This document shows, in pieces, positions 6,608 through 15,700 of a stretch of DNA of 16,646 bases. Location of the stretch: contig CBDTTM010000039.1 in the NCBI GenBank assembly GCA_965363355.1, forward strand, positions 1 through 16,646, written 5' to 3'. Position 1 is the first letter of the stretch; each line of letters begins with the position of its first letter. Under the pieces are notes generated by a model that did no database searches, was not told the DNA's origin, and worked only from the letters and a program-made list of their open reading frames with translations. A program made the position numbers and the translations under genes. The DNA comes from CBDTTM01 sp965363355 (GTDB lineage: Bacteria; Bacillota; Negativicutes; Selenomonadales; Selenomonadaceae).

Positions 6608-7354
6608 TCATATCTTCGTCAATTCAGGCGGCAAAAGCGAAGCCGCATCTTTGTCGAGTATAAGGATTGCATCCTGATGAAGCTGTAAAATAGACGCTGG
6701 TGCTTCTGGGCGCACACCGCCATAAATCGCTTTATGGATCGCTTCTGCCTTATTCTTTCCACTGGCCAGCAAAATGACCTTTTTCGCCAGCATGATCGTC
6801 TTTATGCCCATACTGATCGCATACCGCGGTACATCCGCTTTCTCATCAAAAAAACGAGAATTGGCTTCAATCGTCTCATCATCAAGCCTGACTTTATGTG
6901 TCGTTGCTTCGAACTTGATGTCAGGCTCATTAAAGCCGATATGAGCATTTTGCCCGATACCCAGAACTTGCAGGTCAATTCCGCCCTGCCCCTCGATAAG
7001 GCGGTCATAGGCACTGCATTCAGCTGATATATTTTCTGCTAAACCATTCGGGATATAGATATTATCCTTTTTAATATTGATTTTATCAAAAAAATTCTCA
7101 TGCATGAAATAATGATAGCTCTGGGGATCATCATCCGATAATCCGATATACTCATCCAAATTGAAACTTATGGCCTCGGAAAAATCCAACCCGATTTTCT
7201 CATGTACCTCAACAAGCTTTTGATACATCAATAACGGCGTACTACCAGTAGCCAACCCGAGTACGCTGTCCGGCTTCAAATAAAGCTGGCCCGCAAAAAT
7301 TCTTGAGGCCGCCGTGCTCATTTCTTCATAAGAGTCCGTGACCATAATCCTCAT
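6608..7354 (-). CDS. nagB: Glucosamine-6-phosphate deaminase
   Basis: NagB turns GlcN-6-P into fructose-6-P and ammonia, the last step before glycolysis. Motifs are VLGLATGSTPLLMYQ (31-45, phosphate loop), SFNLDEYIGL with D67 (63-72), LGIGQNAHIGFNEP with catalytic H138 and E143 (131-144) and HKVRLDDETIEAN (153-165). At 248 residues it is the short Bacillus-type form; E. coli NagB has 266 and an allosteric GlcNAc-6-P site, so allosteric control as in E. coli is less likely here. The residue matching E. coli D141 is N136, as in other Firmicute enzymes to my recollection. It is the first gene of the operon. AGAGGTGA is 6 bases before the ATG at 7354, and the promoter is about 50 bases upstream. 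Confidence 0.95.
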   Translation of the reverse strand: MRIMVTDSYEEMSTAASRIFAGQLYLKPDSVLGLATGSTPLLMYQKLVEVHEKIGLDFSEAISFNLDEYIGLSDDDPQSYHYFMHENFFDKINIKKDNIYIPNGLAENISAECSAYDRLIEGQGGIDLQVLGIGQNAHIGFNEPDIKFEATTHKVRLDDETIEANSRFFDEKADVPRYAISMGIKTIMLAKKVILLASGKNKAEAIHKAIYGGVRPEAPASILQLHQDAILILDKDAASLLPPELTKI

Positions 7355-7404
7355 ATGTCTTCACCTCTCTTCCAAAGTCTATGGAATATCCTATCCATGA
7401 GCTG

Positions 7405-7433
7405 ATGTTAGCATAAGAAATTTCTTTTTGCAA
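7405..7433 (-). promoter_or_regulatory. Predicted promoter of the amino-sugar operon
   Basis: On the minus strand the -35 box TTGCAA (7433-7428) and the -10 box TAACAT (7410-7405) are separated by 17 bases. TGC before the -10 makes it an extended -10. The expected transcript start is near 7398, giving a leader of about 45 bases before nagB. Confidence 0.55.
7415..7426. promoter_or_regulatory. Candidate operator: 12-bp palindrome in the promoter spacer
   Basis: AAGAAATTTCTT is a perfect palindrome lying wholly between the -35 and -10 boxes of the amino-sugar operon promoter. A dimer bound here would block RNA polymerase. The RpiR-type regulator of the operon is the natural candidate; the assignment is inference. 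Confidence 0.4.
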
Positions 7434-7544
7434 TATTTTTTCAAATTATCTCCATTTTTCTTTATTTAGTCCTTTAATTTGTATTTTTTTGGTACTTTAT
7501 TTCATTTTTTAGGAAAAATTTAGTTTAATGAAGCAATCGCGCAA
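7434..7544. other. AT-rich divergent intergenic core between nagB and cdd
   Basis: The 293-base gap between the divergent nagB and cdd holds the two promoters. The part between them is AT-rich, with T-runs near 7484-7490 and 7505-7510, and shows no open frame or strong hairpin. It may act as UP-element or regulator-binding DNA for either promoter. Confidence 0.3.
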
Positions 7545-7573
7545 TTGAATTCTCTTTCAGCCCATGTTAGAAT
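7545..7573 (+). promoter_or_regulatory. Predicted promoter of cdd
   Basis: TTGAAT (7545-7550) and TAGAAT (7568-7573) are separated by 17 bases. The -10 is preceded by TGT, an extended -10. The site lies about 75 bases before the cdd start. Confidence 0.55.
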
Positions 7574-7647
7574 CGTTTTAGAATCCAAGCATGAAACGTA
7601 TTTCAAAATTACTGCTTCATCAAATCTTTTAATCGAGGTGTTTATTT

Positions 7648-8049
7648 ATGGATACTACAGAAAAGCTCATCGCAGCTGCTCGTACAGCCAGAAACAATTC
7701 CTACAGCCCCTATTCTCACTTTCCGGTTGGAGCTGCCGTCGAATGCATGGACGGAACGATTTACAGCGGCTGCAATATCGAAAATGCGTCGTATGGCCTT
7801 TGCAACTGTGCCGAACGCACGGCTATATTCAAGGCTGTCTCCGAAGGACACCATCAGTTCAAAGCAATTGCTATCATTGCCGACACTGAATTTCCTTGTC
7901 CTCCTTGTGGGGCTTGTCGCCAAGTCATCGGTGAATTCAATATTCCAAAGATTATCATGGCCAATACCTCTGGGCAGCAAAAAATCGTTACGCTCGATGA
8001 AATTCTGCCGTATGCCTTTGGCAGCAGTTCTTTAAACCCAGACAAATAA
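7648..8049 (+). CDS. cdd: Cytidine deaminase
   Basis: Cdd deaminates cytidine and deoxycytidine to uridine and deoxyuridine in pyrimidine salvage. The 133-residue zinc enzyme has YSPYSHFPVGAAV (19-31), GCNIENASYGLCNCAERTA (41-59) with zinc ligand C54 and the proton-shuttling E56, and CPPCGACRQVI (84-94) with zinc ligands C87 and C90. This three-cysteine, short form is the homotetrameric Bacillus type; E. coli Cdd is about 294 residues. GAGGTG is 7 bases before the ATG. The gene stands alone, divergent from the amino-sugar operon and convergent with the sensor gene. Its last codons and stop lie inside the shared terminator repeat. Confidence 0.97.
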   Translation: MDTTEKLIAAARTARNNSYSPYSHFPVGAAVECMDGTIYSGCNIENASYGLCNCAERTAIFKAVSEGHHQFKAIAIIADTEFPCPPCGACRQVIGEFNIPKIIMANTSGQQKIVTLDEILPYAFGSSSLNPDK

Positions 8050-8104
8050 AATGACGCCGCCAGCAAAGCACATGCTAATCGCTGGCGGCGTCATTTTATT
8101 TGTC
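8041..8104. terminator. Bidirectional terminator shared by cdd and the sensor gene
   Basis: Perfect 24-bp arms 8041-8064 and 8081-8104 flank a 16-base loop. The GC-rich core GACGCCGCCAGC is bordered by ATTTTATTT, so each strand has a U-rich exit. GAC AAA TAA at the outer end of each arm encodes the final Asp-Lys-stop of the gene running into it, Cdd from the left and the sensor from the right. Confidence 0.9.
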
Positions 8105-11065
8105 AAGTTCCTCACGATAAACGCAATATCGTCTTTTTCCTTCAGCTTTAGCCTGATAGAGCGCAACATCAGCCTTACGGTAAAGTTCCATGAAATCACT
8201 AGCGTGTTCAGGTGCTGAAGCAATGCCTATCGAGCAATAAATCGGCGGCAAATCCGGCCGTATCCCATTTTGCTGTGCCAAAGCCTGCAAAATTTTCTTA
8301 GCAACAAGCGTCGCTCCTGCCAACGTTGTGCTCCCTCCTAAAAACACCAAGAACTCATCGCCGCCAAGTCTTCCGACGATATCTGTCTGGCGAGCGGCAA
8401 ATTGCATGAGGCAGCGGCTGAATTCGATTAAAACAGCATCTCCCGTGCTGTGACCAAAACGATCGTTGACCTGCTTAAAGTCATCAATATCAAGGACCAT
8501 CAAATGTCCATTGGTCTTCATTCCTTTATAATGCAAAGTATCACCTACAAGGTTTTGCATTACTTTTCGATTATAGACCCCTGTCAATGGGTCGCGCTCT
8601 GCATTCTTTTTCAAAAACAGCTCCCGGCGCTTTTGTTGATCCGTGTTCTTGAAATAAATCGTAGCATAGATATGTTCCGTCTTTGATTCGTTGATCAAAT
8701 AAACATTGCACGTGACCCAATAGTATTCTCCAGCCTTAGGTGTCTTGATCAAGACTTCGCTTTGCAATTCAAAATTACCATCTTCGTAATTTCTTTGTAA
8801 GCTTTCCTGGCAAAGGACTTCATATAAGCGAGCTTGGTGTTCTGGATAAACCATTTTCTTGATATGCGCCTTGAGTTTCTCATCCCAAAGAGCTGTCGAA
8901 TCCATTTCTTTTAAATCCGAAGAAAGCAGTTTCCCCTCGCTCACATCTACTTCATATCTTGCCAGGACCCGTGCCAAAGTAACCGCCTGATATTTTTTGG
9001 AATTCAGGACTTCCATTTCCGCATCTTTTTCTGCCGTCACATCCTCAGAAACACCGATTGCCCAAATACGTTTTCCTCGCCCTTGTACAATTGTATACGT
9101 TATTTTGAACCAATTATAGCCCGGAATGATTTCATTGTTTTCATCGCGGCACTTAAAACGAAAAACCCCACCTGTTGTCTTTTCTCCATCAAAAAGCCGC
9201 TGATACATCGCATAATAAGACGGTTCTGAACTTGGATGCAGAAACCCTGCCTCGATAAACTTCCATGGCATATTATCAATGACCTTGCCCAATCCCTTGA
9301 GTTCATGACCTTCCAAGGATTGGGTAATTTGTTTTTTCTCGATATCATAATCCCAAACCGCCAACTGCCCCTGCTGCGCCGCAATCCTAAAACGCATCTC
9401 CGAGAATTCCAAAGCACTTTCCACAGTTTTGCGTTTGCGCCAGCCTACATAGCCTAGTGCTGCGAGAATGGCCAACAAACTCATAAACGCAAAAGGATGA
9501 CGATAAACTTCATTGATCAAGGGCTCCTCTTCCATATGCAGCATTGAGTTTTCCGCCACGATCTGATTGATAAGCGTTGCGGGGATATTGTCCACAGCCT
9601 TATTAAGAAGATGAAAGAGAATTGGGTCGCTGTCTTTGCTCACACCTACGCTGAATTTACATATGCTCCCTGTATTGCTATAGGCTTTGATATTACGGAG
9701 CCTCGGATCACGAGCAAACATTTCGGCTTGATAAAGCGGCATAAAGGTCAAGGAAGAATTCCCCATTTCAACAGAATCCACTGCCGCCCGAACGGTCGGA
9801 TATTTCTTGAACGTATCGTAAGGATATTTGCTCCGCACCATTTTTTCAATAAAATCATTGTCTATCACTAAGGCAACTGAGCATTCCTTTGAAGAAATAT
9901 CTTTGATATCACTATTTACAATAGCACTAAGCGGCATTGACAAATACGCTGTCGTTAGGTCAAGGCCTCGTTCGTCCGCCCACTTATAGTCGGAAAAAGC
10001 AAGTCCCAATACCTCTATTTGATTTTGTTTAAGCATATCTCGATCAATTGGCCCTGCACCGTTCAAATTGACGAATTCCACTTGAACCCCAATTGATTCG
10101 GCTATTTTTTTCATTACATCGACAACAATTCCCTGAGCTTTGCCATTGCCGCCCGCATCGCCATAAACAAGCGGCGGATTATTGCCCACGATGCCAACCT
10201 TCAAGACCGGATGGGCTTTCACATAAGCTTTTTCCGTCTCAGTCAAAATAACCTGCCGGCTCTTTGAGAGCGCGTAGTATTTTTCATTGAGATTTTCCTG
10301 AAAATACGGAGTATTGTTTTGCATCTGTGTCTGCGCTGCATTCAGGTCTGCCAAAATCCCCGGGGCATCTTGCCGCGTTATGAAATAATGATCATCCGGC
10401 GCAATGCGAAGGATGGCCCGTTCATTGTCATTATAGCGCAGGCTCGAAAATATCCCATCAATGCTTTTTCCTCGATGAAGAGCTGCATCGGCCTTTTCTA
10501 AATCACGAAATTCAAGCAGCTTCACATTTTGAGCTCCGAGTCGGAGAATATACTGTTCTAGTTCATTATTTCGTGAACTTCCACCAAGCACTCCGATGCG
10601 CATGTTGTCAAAAGAAGCTGGCTCACTGAGCTGGTAATCCTCACGATCAGCACGAACTGCCAAAATTCCATTTGCTTTTCCCGCCGGTAGATCCGGATAG
10701 GCATACAGCTTTTCGCGCTCTGCCGTCTTTCGGACCGAGCCGATAAGGTCGACCTGCCCCGACTGGAGCATCGCCAAACCATCTGCATAAGACAATCGTT
10801 TTAGATTGCCTGTCAATTTTCCCTCAGCATCCGTTGCCGGAATCTCCGTAACGAACTCATACTCCCAGTCTACATATTTTTTAATTTCTCGCAAATAGTC
10901 ATACCCATACCCACTCAAAGAACCATCTTCAAGAATCGTATTAAAGCCGGGCCAGTAAAAAAAGGCTACCCGAATTTTTTTTCCAGCACTCGCTAACGGT
11001 CCCGTCCCCAGCAAAAAAAACAAAAGCATCAAACAAATAAGAATTGCATATGGTTTCTTTTTCAT
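8096..11065 (-). CDS. Membrane diguanylate cyclase with two solute-binding sensor domains and PAS domains
   Basis: This predicted signalling protein should make cyclic di-GMP in response to an extracytoplasmic ligand. It has 989 residues. A signal peptide (1-27, ending LASA) leads into two SBP_bac_3-type binding domains, about 29-268 and 286-510; the second opens PVLKVGIVGNNPPLV. A membrane segment (about 525-542, FAFMSLLAILAALGYVGW) is followed by RKRK on the cytoplasmic side. PAS-like domains lie at about 553-680 (VWDYDIEKKQ) and 690-810. The GGDEF domain (about 822-985) has DPLTGVYNRK, DIDDFKQVNDRFGHSTGD and an intact GGDEF (901-905). An RxxD inhibitory site (R892-D895) lies five residues before it, so the cyclase is probably active and feedback-inhibited. 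No EAL or HD-GYP domain is present. GGGAG is 7 bases before the ATG. It is a single-gene unit. The ligand cannot be read from the sequence; amino acids are common for this domain family. Confidence 0.9.
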   Translation of the reverse strand: MKKKPYAILICLMLLFFLLGTGPLASAGKKIRVAFFYWPGFNTILEDGSLSGYGYDYLREIKKYVDWEYEFVTEIPATDAEGKLTGNLKRLSYADGLAMLQSGQVDLIGSVRKTAEREKLYAYPDLPAGKANGILAVRADREDYQLSEPASFDNMRIGVLGGSSRNNELEQYILRLGAQNVKLLEFRDLEKADAALHRGKSIDGIFSSLRYNDNERAILRIAPDDHYFITRQDAPGILADLNAAQTQMQNNTPYFQENLNEKYYALSKSRQVILTETEKAYVKAHPVLKVGIVGNNPPLVYGDAGGNGKAQGIVVDVMKKIAESIGVQVEFVNLNGAGPIDRDMLKQNQIEVLGLAFSDYKWADERGLDLTTAYLSMPLSAIVNSDIKDISSKECSVALVIDNDFIEKMVRSKYPYDTFKKYPTVRAAVDSVEMGNSSLTFMPLYQAEMFARDPRLRNIKAYSNTGSICKFSVGVSKDSDPILFHLLNKAVDNIPATLINQIVAENSMLHMEEEPLINEVYRHPFAFMSLLAILAALGYVGWRKRKTVESALEFSEMRFRIAAQQGQLAVWDYDIEKKQITQSLEGHELKGLGKVIDNMPWKFIEAGFLHPSSEPSYYAMYQRLFDGEKTTGGVFRFKCRDENNEIIPGYNWFKITYTIVQGRGKRIWAIGVSEDVTAEKDAEMEVLNSKKYQAVTLARVLARYEVDVSEGKLLSSDLKEMDSTALWDEKLKAHIKKMVYPEHQARLYEVLCQESLQRNYEDGNFELQSEVLIKTPKAGEYYWVTCNVYLINESKTEHIYATIYFKNTDQQKRRELFLKKNAERDPLTGVYNRKVMQNLVGDTLHYKGMKTNGHLMVLDIDDFKQVNDRFGHSTGDAVLIEFSRCLMQFAARQTDIVGRLGGDEFLVFLGGSTTLAGATLVAKKILQALAQQNGIRPDLPPIYCSIGIASAPEHASDFMELYRKADVALYQAKAEGKRRYCVYREELDK

Positions 11066-11129
11066 TTCTAAACTCCCTTCTGGTAAAGCTCAGGAATGGA
11101 TACAGCACACTATCTTAAGTTATAACCCT

Positions 11130-11158
11130 ATTATAATAATTTCAGAGCAAAATTTAAA
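11130..11158 (-). promoter_or_regulatory. Predicted promoter of the diguanylate cyclase gene
   Basis: On the minus strand TTTAAA (11158-11153) and a consensus TATAAT (11135-11130) are 17 bases apart. This lies about 65 bases before the start codon at 11065. The -35 box is poor, so an activator or another promoter is possible. Confidence 0.4.
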
Positions 11159-11241
11159 GAATTTTCTTTTATTTATAAATATATCGATCAAAATAAAATC
11201 AGAACCCTACCATTTACTGCCTTCTTAAAAGTCTGAACATA

Positions 11242-11270
11242 TTGAAGTATCTTTTATCTTAGTATATACT
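11242..11270 (+). promoter_or_regulatory. Predicted promoter of the DUF3748/YidR-family gene
   Basis: TTGAAG (11242-11247) and TATACT (11265-11270) are 17 bases apart. The leader to the ATG at 11357 would be about 80 bases. The rest of the 291-base divergent gap is AT-rich and holds no convincing gene. Confidence 0.5.
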
Positions 11271-11356
11271 TTAGACTGGTTATGAAACAAAAGCTAAAGG
11301 CAGAACAATGTTTACGCATCTGCCCTTTGATAAAAGCTACAAGGAGATGATTCCCC

Positions 11357-12691
11357 ATGGAAAAAAACATAAAGGCAAACTTTTCTGCTGGACAAGAAAC
11401 ACAGCTCACCCAAAGCCCAAACGGGCACGCTCTTTTGAACCGCAATATTTTTTCGCCTGATAGCAATTGGATTGTCTACGACGTCCGCTCCCAAGATTCT
11501 GTCTTTGACGGCGATCGCATCGAAAAAGTACAGGTACATACAAAGGAAGTCATCACCTTGTACAAAGCCCAAAACCAGGCTAAAGTCGGAGCCGTAAGCT
11601 ATCATCCGTTTGAAAACAAAGCCGCTTTCATCCACGGTCCGGAATTTCCTTGCGCAGCCTATGACTATAGTGCGACGCACCGTTATGGTGCAATCATCGA
11701 TGAAGCCCACCCTCAAACGATCCAAACAATCGATGCCCGCAATGTCATCGCCCCCTTTACGCCCGGAGCCCTTCGCGGTGGCAGCCATGTGCATGTCTGG
11801 CATCCTGATGCAACGATGTTAAGCTTCACTTATGAAGATGACGTTCTCAGCAATATAAAAGAAGAAACTGCTGCGCAAGATATGAACATACGAAACATCG
11901 GCATCACTTCATTCAATAAAAAAGTCAGCTGCCCTAAAGGCGACCATAATCTCAGTGGCTTTTTCACCATACTTGCGAGCAAAACCAACGCCAATGCAGA
12001 ACCTGAATCCGATGAAATCATAAAGGCTCTGGAAGAAGGCTGGATCGGCAGCGATGGCTATCTGCGTGAAGACGGCACTCGCCAAACAAAAGCACTGGCA
12101 TTCCAAGGCATCGTCCTCGATAAAAAAGGCCAAGAAGTTACCGAAGTATATCGTCTAGACTTACCAGAAGATTTGACGATTCCTGGCGAGTCCGGGCCTT
12201 TGGAAGGCACTTTGACAAAAAGGCCGCAACCACCAAAAGGAACCAAGCAGACACGCTTAACCTTTACTACCGAGCGCAAACATCCCGGCATCCAAGGGCC
12301 GCGTCACTGGCTTCGCAGCAGTCAAGATGGTAGCAAGATCGCCTATATGGCAAAAGACGATAACAGTATTGTCCAAATTTGGACGGTTCCAACGCTAGGC
12401 GGTGCACCGACACAGGTAACACAAAATAGTTTTTCTATCCAGACCTCTTTTGACTGGAGCCCTGACGGCAAGTTTTTTGCGTATGCAGCTGACAACAGTC
12501 TCTTCATTACAGAAATCGCAACCGGCATTGCCACGCGGCTTACTGAAAAATCAAGGGATGAAGACGCCATACTGCCTCATTGGGTATGCTATTGCCCCAA
12601 TGGAAAAAGCCTGGCATATCTACGAAACGCAGTGGCTTCAACTGGATCCGCTCAGCGATATCCACAAATCTTTGCCTTTCATTTTGCTTGA
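11357..12691 (+). CDS. DUF3748 / YidR-family TolB-like beta-propeller protein
   Basis: The protein resembles E. coli YidR along most of its length. Shared landmarks are the opening LTQSPNGHALLNRNIFSPDS (17-36), the VGAVSYHP and FIHGPE strands (77-96), PGALRGGSHVHVWHPD (136-151), SDEIIKALEEGWIGSDGY (218-235) and the late RHWLRSSQDGSKIAY (316-330). Blades carry PD40/WD40-like turns such as SPDSNWIVYD, HPDATMLSFT, SQDGSKIAYM, SPDGKFFAYA and CPNGKSLAYL, so a beta-propeller fold is expected. No signal peptide or membrane segment is visible, so it should be cytoplasmic. The molecular function of the family is not established. TolB-like propellers bind proteins or ligands, and a related fold occurs in oligogalacturonate lyase. 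AAGGAG is 10 bases before the ATG. It is a single-gene unit, convergent with the dynamin gene. It has 444 residues, slightly longer than YidR. Confidence 0.85.
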   Translation: MEKNIKANFSAGQETQLTQSPNGHALLNRNIFSPDSNWIVYDVRSQDSVFDGDRIEKVQVHTKEVITLYKAQNQAKVGAVSYHPFENKAAFIHGPEFPCAAYDYSATHRYGAIIDEAHPQTIQTIDARNVIAPFTPGALRGGSHVHVWHPDATMLSFTYEDDVLSNIKEETAAQDMNIRNIGITSFNKKVSCPKGDHNLSGFFTILASKTNANAEPESDEIIKALEEGWIGSDGYLREDGTRQTKALAFQGIVLDKKGQEVTEVYRLDLPEDLTIPGESGPLEGTLTKRPQPPKGTKQTRLTFTTERKHPGIQGPRHWLRSSQDGSKIAYMAKDDNSIVQIWTVPTLGGAPTQVTQNSFSIQTSFDWSPDGKFFAYAADNSLFITEIATGIATRLTEKSRDEDAILPHWVCYCPNGKSLAYLRNAVASTGSAQRYPQIFAFHFA

Positions 12692-12702
12692 CGAAATATA
12701 CA

Positions 12703-12746
12703 CACACAAAAGCCCTGGCTCTATTTTGAGCCAGGGCTTTTGTGTG
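12703..12746. terminator. Bidirectional terminator between the YidR-family and dynamin genes
   Basis: Perfect 19-bp arms 12703-12721 and 12728-12746 flank a 6-base loop. The core AGCCCTGGCTC pairs with GAGCCAGGGCT and is followed by TTTTGTGTG on the plus strand and by a matching TTTTGTGTG on the minus strand. It lies 11 bases after the plus-strand stop and 24 bases after the minus-strand stop. Confidence 0.88.
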
Positions 12747-12770
12747 CGTATCCGATAAAAGACGGCGAAA

Positions 12771-15700
12771 TCAAGCATCCGCCGTTATCATATTTTTTAA
12801 TTTTTCTTGGAGCTTGGTCAGCGCCTCTGCCGAAAGGCCTCCATCAAGTGCGGATAAAAGACTCAAGTAAAAATCTTCTTGCTCTTGCTGCATCCGCAAT
12901 GAAAACTCTTCACAGCTTTTTTCCATCATACGCTCATATAAATCTTGTATGCGTTTTTTTTGCTCTGCCAAATATCCATCGGCTTCATCGCTTAGGACTC
13001 GTTGCAATTCTTCACTCATCAGGCGGCTTTCATTTTTTTCAAAAAATGATTTTGGTGTTTTAAAATAAGTCATTGCCTTCGTGAATTTCCCTGGCGAAAG
13101 CCCTGCAAACGCGGCCTCAAAATGAATTTGTGCTTTTTCATGATAAACAAAGGCAGAAAATGAGATATCGGTATTGATTTCTGCAATTTTTGCTTCCAAT
13201 TCCGTCTGTTGCTGCGCTAATATCTTGCCAGCAAAATAATCCAGCCGCACTGTCGTAGCTCTCAATTCTTGGGAAAAATCAAAACCCATTTGACTCAAGA
13301 GTTCATGCAATGCTTCTTTGAGCACTTTTTTCAGATTACGCCCATCATCACGCAATACACTCGGATTGAAGGATTCTTTGAAAAACTCATTGAAACGCAA
13401 GAACACACGCTGTTTGATATAGTAAACCAGTTCTTCACATTCCTGCGATAGTCGTTTTTTTAGATTGTCGGCATATATTTCACCTAAAATTTCACCGATG
13501 GCATTTTTTTCCGTTTCAATATTTTCTCGTTTTTTCTGTTTACCTGCCGCATCGTCACGTGCGCTAAGCACCAAGCGTCCCAGCAAACCGTGGACACGCT
13601 GCAATTCATTTTCAGAAGCCATTGCTGCCATATTCGCTAAATCATAGGTGATGAAATGATAAAATGCTCTTTCAAACGCAGCCATACCAGAAATAATATC
13701 TTCTCTTCCTTGCTGTTTTTCCCCAAGTGCCAGCAAACTCGACAAAGCGTACAAATGCGGATTTTTTACGCCATATTTGGTCAATTGCGTCCTGACATAA
13801 TCGATGACACTATCTTTTTCTTCGTCATTATCTGCCAAATCGATTGCATTGATCAAGAAAAACATCTTATCAAGCTGAAAAGCATCCTTCACTCGTCCGA
13901 GCTGAATCAAAAATTCACGATCGGCCTTAGAAAAGGCGTGGTTATAATAGGTAATAAATAAAATCGCATCTGAGTTCTTGATAAAATCAAATGCTACATC
14001 GGTATGGCGTGCATTGATGGAATCCGCCCCCGGAGTATCCACCAACGTAATCCCCTTACGTGTAAGGGCGCAATCATAATATAGATCGATCCATTCGACA
14101 AAACAGGACTTTTCTTCCTTGGCGACATAATCACCAAAATCCTCCAATGTTGTTGATAAAGCCTCTCCCATTTTATCAACAAATGAAACAAACCCTCGCG
14201 CAAAAGCCTGCAAGAACGTGTAATTTGTCTTTTCCACCGCACCTTGACGGCCTAAACTTCCATCAAGACCTTCTGCGATTTCCGCAGCTTCTTGTAAACT
14301 CCCCGCCATAAAACCAAAGAGCTGTAATGCCTGGTTCACATCATCAAGCATCACCTCTGCGGCCTTTAGTTTCACAATTACTTGTCCATGCTCATAGCCC
14401 GGCTCGACTGGCTTGATCTTATTGATGGCTGCCGTCATCGGATTTGGCGAAACCGGCAATACACTATCTCCAAGCAAAGCATTGGCAAAGGATGACTTAC
14501 CTGCACTGAATGCTCCAAAAAGGGCTACAGTAAAACCTTTATTTTCTAGGCGTTGCGCTTTGTCTTCTAATTCCCGTGAAATTTTTTGAAATCCCGGTAA
14601 AGCTTGCAAAAGTTGTGCACTTTTCTTTAGGTTCATAGCAGTATGCTTCAACCGATCTCCATTTAGCTGTTCCTTAACCAAAACAGTCTCGACAACGCTC
14701 TCTGCTAATAGCTCTTGCTTTTCTATTTTTTCTTTCAAGACAGGCTGTCCCTGACCTTCGATGATTTCATATTCGAGTTTGTCTATTACAAACAATCCTA
14801 GCTTATCATCGATCGCTGCATCAGTTTGTACAAACGATTTGGCGAAACGATCCTCTTCCAATCGATTCATCTCTTGAACCTGCCGGATTTGTTCGACTGC
14901 TTCAATATAGCGCTCCATACCCGCAAGCTTTTCTTTTATCTTCTTCTGGGCGGCAGCATTGCGCACCTCTATAGCCTCAAGTAATTCACGACGAAATAGA
15001 GTCAACGCCCCTCTTGCTGTACGTTTTATTTCGCTGGCCACGTCATCGGTATAATTGAGCAGATACTCACCGGAAAGCCTAGCCCCTTCTTTCGTCGCTG
15101 ACGTCAATACCTCGCTCGTAAAAACGACCTCAAATTGTTCAACGGTATCCAGCAAGACCTTCGAATCGATTTTCTTTTCCTTCAAATAAAATAGAAGAAA
15201 CTCTTTGATATGCCATTCGACTTGCGATTTCGTCTTTTCTTGTATTTCAGCATAAAATGCATCTAAACGGCGCTGCCTTTCCTCCATGGTCTTTTGTTTC
15301 GTAAAAAACAGGCCGACCTTGAAGCCACTTTCGCAAGCTGCCAAATAGTTTTCGGCCAAAGAACGCGTCTGAAATGGCATCAAGTAGGCACTGCTCAGTA
15401 TTTTATCAATACCAGCCAAGAACTCATTTTCTACGGTTTGGACAGGCTCACTTAGGGCTGCGCGCTCTTCTTTTAGCTCAAGATAACGCTCAGCCAATAT
15501 TGTCCGCTCATGATCTGGCAACTCTGCTAGTAAAGCCTGACAAGGCTCGAGCTGTTGCTCAGCTTTCTTATCTTCAACGGCAAAATGATCTTTCATGATC
15601 TTTCCCAAAGACTTCAAAATAGATGCCAACAGCAATTCGTCCTTTTGGTCGAGTCGATCGGTCAAAAAGCTTTGCAAGGCTGCAAATTCATTATGCGGAT

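Noticed and set aside
7381..7398. ATGGA...TCCAT inverted repeat in the nagB leader as a second operator
   Set aside because: Only five bases of each arm match and the centre is asymmetric. This is weak compared with the perfect palindrome in the promoter spacer.
7545..7889. A 114-codon plus-strand frame overlapping cdd
   Set aside because: It starts within the cdd promoter and runs out of frame across the clear cytidine deaminase. It is a shadow.
11282..11350. A 22-codon open frame (MKQKLKAEQC...) in the leader of the YidR-family gene
   Set aside because: No ribosome binding site precedes its ATG and nothing in the peptide suggests a leader function. It ends just before the real start.
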